DNA from: Physcia stellaris
Taxonomy: Eukaryota > Ascomycota > Lecanoromycetes > Caliciales > Physciaceae
DNA length: 64,000 nt
Assembly: GCA_018902385.1 (NCBI GenBank)
Contig: JABSSW010000078.1
Span: forward strand, 1-64,000
Direction of reading: 5' to 3'
Shown here: in pieces, positions 60,400 through 64,000 of the stretch
How the letters are laid out: each line of letters starts with the position of its first letter
Numbering within the stretch: position 1 is the first letter of the stretch
Notes under the pieces: model-generated
What the model was told of the DNA's origin: nothing
The model's database searches: none
What the model saw: the letters and a program-made list of their open reading frames with translations, nothing else
Translations under genes and position numbers: made by a program

Positions 60400-62000
60400 G
60401 AGCGCATGATCGATTCATCAATGCAAAATTGAACGAAAAGAACAATTATCACGATGATCGAAAAGAAACAAAATCAAAAATTGAACGTGACGAACACAAA
60501 ACGATTATAAATAACTGATTATTGAATGTAAATGATGCGAAAATTGAAATATTTTAGAACAAAACGTGAAAAACTGACTGAAACAAAACGTGAAAAATTG
60601 ACTGTAAATATATCTTGATTGATGAAAATGTGAAAATATTTGATAATCGTCGCATAATGTTTATATATGTAAATAAAAAATCAATATTTTAATGAAGCGA
60701 ATTTGACTGAATGATTTAACGATTAAAATTGTAAATAGCATTTTTCATTCAGAAAATCGCGAATTCGAATCGTATGATGAACAACGTATTGAACAATCGA
60801 ATGAATTATTTCATGATTATAAACACAAAACGCAAATTTTGACGCGAATGAAAATTTTCAAAATAATCGAATTGATAATTTGAAATCACTGTTAACATGT
60901 GAAATATAACAAACAACAAACATAATTTTTTTTGTTGTTGTTGTGATCATGATGAAAAATCGCGCGAAATACGAAACAAAAAAAAAACGATTGAAATGTT
61001 GACAAAACAACGACGATTGCAAACAAAAATGACAAAACAAAATCGAATCAAAATGATGTGTGAATCGAGAAAAAAAAAATGATAAAAACATCGTTCGAGA
61101 AAATAAAAACGATTTAATCGTACTTGACGAAATGAATGATGATGAAAAAAATGAAAAAAAAAAAAATCGAACAAATGTTTCGACAAATTTCTTGTGATGA
61201 ATTGCAAAAAAAACGCAACAAATCGTAAAATTGTTAATGATTAGAAAAAAAAAATTGCAAAAAACGAAAAAAAAGCGAATCGAACAAATGTTTCGACAAA
61301 TTTCTTGATTTGAATTGTAAAAAAAAAAAAAACGCAACAAATCATAAAATTGTTAATAACTAAAAGAAATCAACTTCATGTATTGATATGAAAAATGATT
61401 TATTTCGTCGTCATCGAAAACATGATTGCACGATCACAATTGAACGTGTGTGAAATTTACGACGTGATAAAAATTCAAAAACGCGTTGAATCGTGTCAAA
61501 AATACGTTTTTGAAATTCAAAATTTCGAATTACAATTCATCGTCATGATGAAAAAAACATTGCAACAATGTGATGTAATGATTACAAATTAAAAAAAAAA
61601 TAAATAAAAACGAAAAAGATTGCGAAAACGAATAATAATTTAAACGAGTTTGCGAAATCAAATTTTGTCGATTTCGCAATATCAATATCACGAAATCATG
61701 ATCATGAATTTATATGAAATGAAAACATCAAAACAATTTCATCACGATTAATGCACAATCGATATGACATATAACATCTATTTTTGAAAAATTTATATTA
61801 ATGTTTTCGCACGAATTGAAAAAGTTGAACATCGAAATTTAAAAACAAAATTACATTAAATTAACATGAATAGAAATCAGACATAACAAAATCATTTTAA
61901 CATCATTGTTTTTATGAATACAACATGCAAAAAACATCGATTTGACAACGATAAATATATTTTTTTTCATAAATTGTTGTAATGATTACACGTTGTCAAT
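60400..62000 (-). repeat. Dispersed repeat B, copy 2 (inverted relative to copy 1)
   Basis: Reverse complement of 29.26-30.78 kb. The best block is 60.65-60.76 kb against 30.44-30.55 kb. The whole low-complexity Phe/Ser frame of copy 1 is found again on the minus strand at 60858-61340. Copy 2 lacks the telomere-like tract at its outer end, and its local tandem duplications make it longer. Confidence 0.8.
61165..61365. repeat. Local tandem duplication inside repeat B copy 2
   Basis: AATCGAACAAATGTTTCGAC (from about 61165) and the following GCAACAAATC.TAAAATTGTTAAT recur 113 bases later (from about 61278). Copy 1 of B has a single unit. A second small duplication (AAAACGTGAAAAA.TGACTG, twice) lies at 60563-60605. 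Confidence 0.7.
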
Positions 62001-62199
62001 TTTTTGAATTCGAAACGATGTTTTTTCAACAATACTATTTTCATGTGCTATTGTTCTTTTTGTAATTTATAATGTAAATTGTGTTTTGACTTTACATTAT
62101 CGTGATTTTTAAAAATAAATGTTTTCGATCAAGAAAAAACAATGAAAATGTGAACATTTTTTCGATATTTAGATTATTTTTTAATATATTATATTCGTA

Positions 62200-63530
62200 C
62201 GTTGACGAGAAATGATAATTAAAATTAAATAATCGTTGATTTTCTTGCTTGATATTATGCAATTACGATGATATTGTTCATTTCATTGACAACGATATTT
62301 TTGATAAATTGTTGTTGTTTTAACATGTGAATATTTTCGCGTCAACACATATTCATCATTAACGTCGTTTGTAAAATCATTTTTTTTACATGAATTTCAA
62401 TTTTTTTTTTTTTTGTTGTTTAAATATCACGATCATCATCATCATGTTTCGTAACGCGAATCAGTTGATCATTTGTAAATGTATTATTGAATCGAAAATG
62501 TGTATGATTTCTGATATATGTTCAAACGTATTCGATGAAATTGTTATCAACGTCAATATTTTTGTCGTAAATGAAAATGCGAAAAAATGCGCACACGTTG
62601 ATTGATGTATGCGAAATTTCGTCAACGTTTATCAGAAAACGAATTTTTTCAATTTATTGAAATTTACGACGATTATACAGTTTTTTTGACGAGCGTCAAT
62701 CGTTTCGTTTCGTTTCAAATCATTCATTCGAAACAATTGAAAACTTTGATTATTCAAATAAATTTCGAATTTTAATATTCATAACATTGTTGACGCAATT
62801 TCAAATCATCGATCGAAATGTTCGTTCGTTTTGTATTCATTGTGTCGTCACGAACAATCGTGTTTTTCGCGTTTGTCGTCAAATCAAAACGCAATTTGAA
62901 ACATGCGACGAATATTAATGAAAACACAAAACGTCGAAATGTTCGCTAAATATGTTTTTTTTTTTTTTCGTTTCATTCGAAACGAATGAAACGATTGTTA
63001 ATTTATAATGTAAATTCGATGCGCGTAAAGTTTACAATCGCAAAAATGATGTTTTCGATTTTTTTCAAAATTAAAAATTTTTTTGTGCATGACAAAGACA
63101 CGCGAATTCGTATCAATGTTGTGAAAACAACATTGTCGAATTTCGACGCGTGTTTTTCGCAACGACAATCAAATCGTTAAAAATTGCTTATCAATCAATT
63201 TACGACAAATCGCGAACGATTACAAAAAATCGATTTCAATGTCGACAAAAATGAATCATTATTTTTGTTTCAAAATGAAAACGAATTCATGAATATGAAC
63301 ACAAAAATTCATTTTGAACACGACGACAATTTCGACGATTTCGAGTTTAACGATTTCGAAATCGAACGATTCGATTTTATCGAATTTCAAATCGTTGTTT
63401 TCGCATCAATTGAAAAAACAAAAATTTCGAATTTTCGCTTTACAAAAGCATTTACAATTTGAATTTCAAAATCGCGTCGTTTTCGCGTCGCAAAAAGAAT
63501 TGTAAATGTATTTTTTAAAAAAATTTGAAA
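62200..63530 (+). repeat. Dispersed repeat A, copy 2
   Basis: Direct-orientation counterpart of 27.55-28.95 kb. Shared anchors are CATTAACGTCGTTTGTAAAATC before a T-rich run, ATGTTTCGTAACGC (start-like), GCGACGAATATTAATGAAAACACAAAACGTCG, TTCGATGCGCGTAAAGTTTAC with GCAAAAATGATGTTTTCGATT, and the acidic segment HFEHDDNFDDFEF..FEIERF (63.3-63.4 kb). It lies beside the inverted B copy, so the A/B order and relative orientation differ from block 1. Confidence 0.7.
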
Positions 63531-64000
63531 AAAATTCATTTTTTTGATTTATAAAAGAAAATATCAGACGATGTTGAATGAAAACGAAAAAAAAATATTG
63601 AAAATTGTGTTGACGAAAAAAATCAAACAAAAAAAAATGTACGAAACGTTGACGAAAATATCGTTTTCGAACATTCAAATGAGAAATGTCGAATCAAACG
63701 ACGAAAACGAAAAATAATGAAATGAAATTGTGATTTGAAATGAAATTGAACACAATTGAATTTTTGTTTCGAAAATAATCATGTTGTGTGTCGATTTCAT
63801 TGCATTTTTCGTTATATACGAAATTGCAAAAAAGTTTTTTTGCATTGTTGTTTGATTATGAATTTTCTTGAATTTTTTTGAAACAATCATGCTTTTTTCG
63901 CGATTGTAAAACATCATTTTGTAATTCATATTAAATTTTTTCAACAATCAAACGATGCGAATGAAACGCGAAATTTGAAAAAAATAAAATCGAACGTGTT

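Larger units (their letters stand above)
54560..64000. other. AT-rich block 2 with RIP-like, CC/CT-depleted composition; runs off the window
   Basis: Same footprint as block 1: hand-read lines starting 55201 and 57661 contain no CC, GG, CT or AG but keep CG and CA. 60.0-62.3 kb is richer in TA and less extreme. Contents: a short tandem repeat (54768-54896), a Crypton-like recombinase remnant (58.7-59.4 kb), repeat B inverted (60.4-62.0 kb) and repeat A (62.2-63.5 kb). From 54.9 to 58.7 kb and from 59.45 to 60.4 kb I recognise no element, though degenerate coding sequence is likely. No host gene seen. Confidence 0.85.

Overview
The window looks like nuclear DNA of a filamentous ascomycete (Pezizomycotina; Leotiomycetes or Dothideomycetes are my guess, not proven). 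The evidence is short 45-130 nt introns with GT...AG ends and CTAAC-like branch sites, and typical fungal families: DHA2-type MFS, Rds1/ferritin-like, fungal rhodopsin-domain (SAT4-like) proteins, DUF7730/F-box-like proteins, BTB, P450 and a small cysteine-rich secreted protein. The genome is bipartite: GC-balanced gene islands (1-19.6 kb and 31-54.5 kb) alternate with AT-rich blocks (about 19.87-30.78 kb and 54.56-64.0 kb, the second running off the end) that hold no intact host gene.

Layout of the gene islands. Island 1: partial MFS exporter (-), DUF924 protein (+), DUF7730-like gene (+), an 8-cysteine secreted protein (+), a fold-back element, a frameshifted gene of the family often labelled 'geranylgeranyl pyrophosphate synthetase' in fungi (+), an FAD monooxygenase (+), two DUF7730-like genes (-), a redoxin-like protein (-) and a secreted Rds1-like protein (+). 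Island 2: a coiled-coil protein of unknown family (+), a secreted protein (+), a BTB gene (+), a 4-exon gene of unknown family (-), a rhodopsin-domain gene with an in-frame stop (-), a secreted protein (+), a cytochrome P450 (-), an intact rhodopsin-domain gene (+) and an alpha/beta hydrolase (-). The last three sit together and might form a small metabolic neighbourhood, but there is no backbone synthase.

AT-rich block 1 contains a degenerate Helitron (+ strand, about 20.8-27.0 kb). Its cysteine-pair region, HUH Rep domain and Pif1-type helicase can all be read, and an Ulp1/C48-protease-like domain follows in the same frame after the helicase. Further right are two dispersed repeats, here called A (27.5-28.95 kb) and B (29.3-30.78 kb). 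B stops at an interstitial telomere-like tract at 30781-30795. The whole block, with a few hundred bases of normal DNA on each side, is bracketed by a perfect 35-bp inverted repeat (19582-19616 and 30937-30971). Block 2 carries a tyrosine-recombinase (Crypton-like) remnant at about 58.7-59.4 kb, an inverted copy of B (60.4-62.0 kb) and a direct copy of A (62.2-63.5 kb).

Both blocks carry a RIP-like mutation footprint with an unusual context. CC/GG and CT/AG are almost absent over long stretches, while CpG and CpA/TpG remain common and TpA is not enriched. Decayed motifs fit C-to-T change at CpC and CpT: Trp TGG read as TGA, Gly as Asp, Leu and Pro as Phe. I saw no tRNA, rRNA, CRISPR array or LTR-type element.
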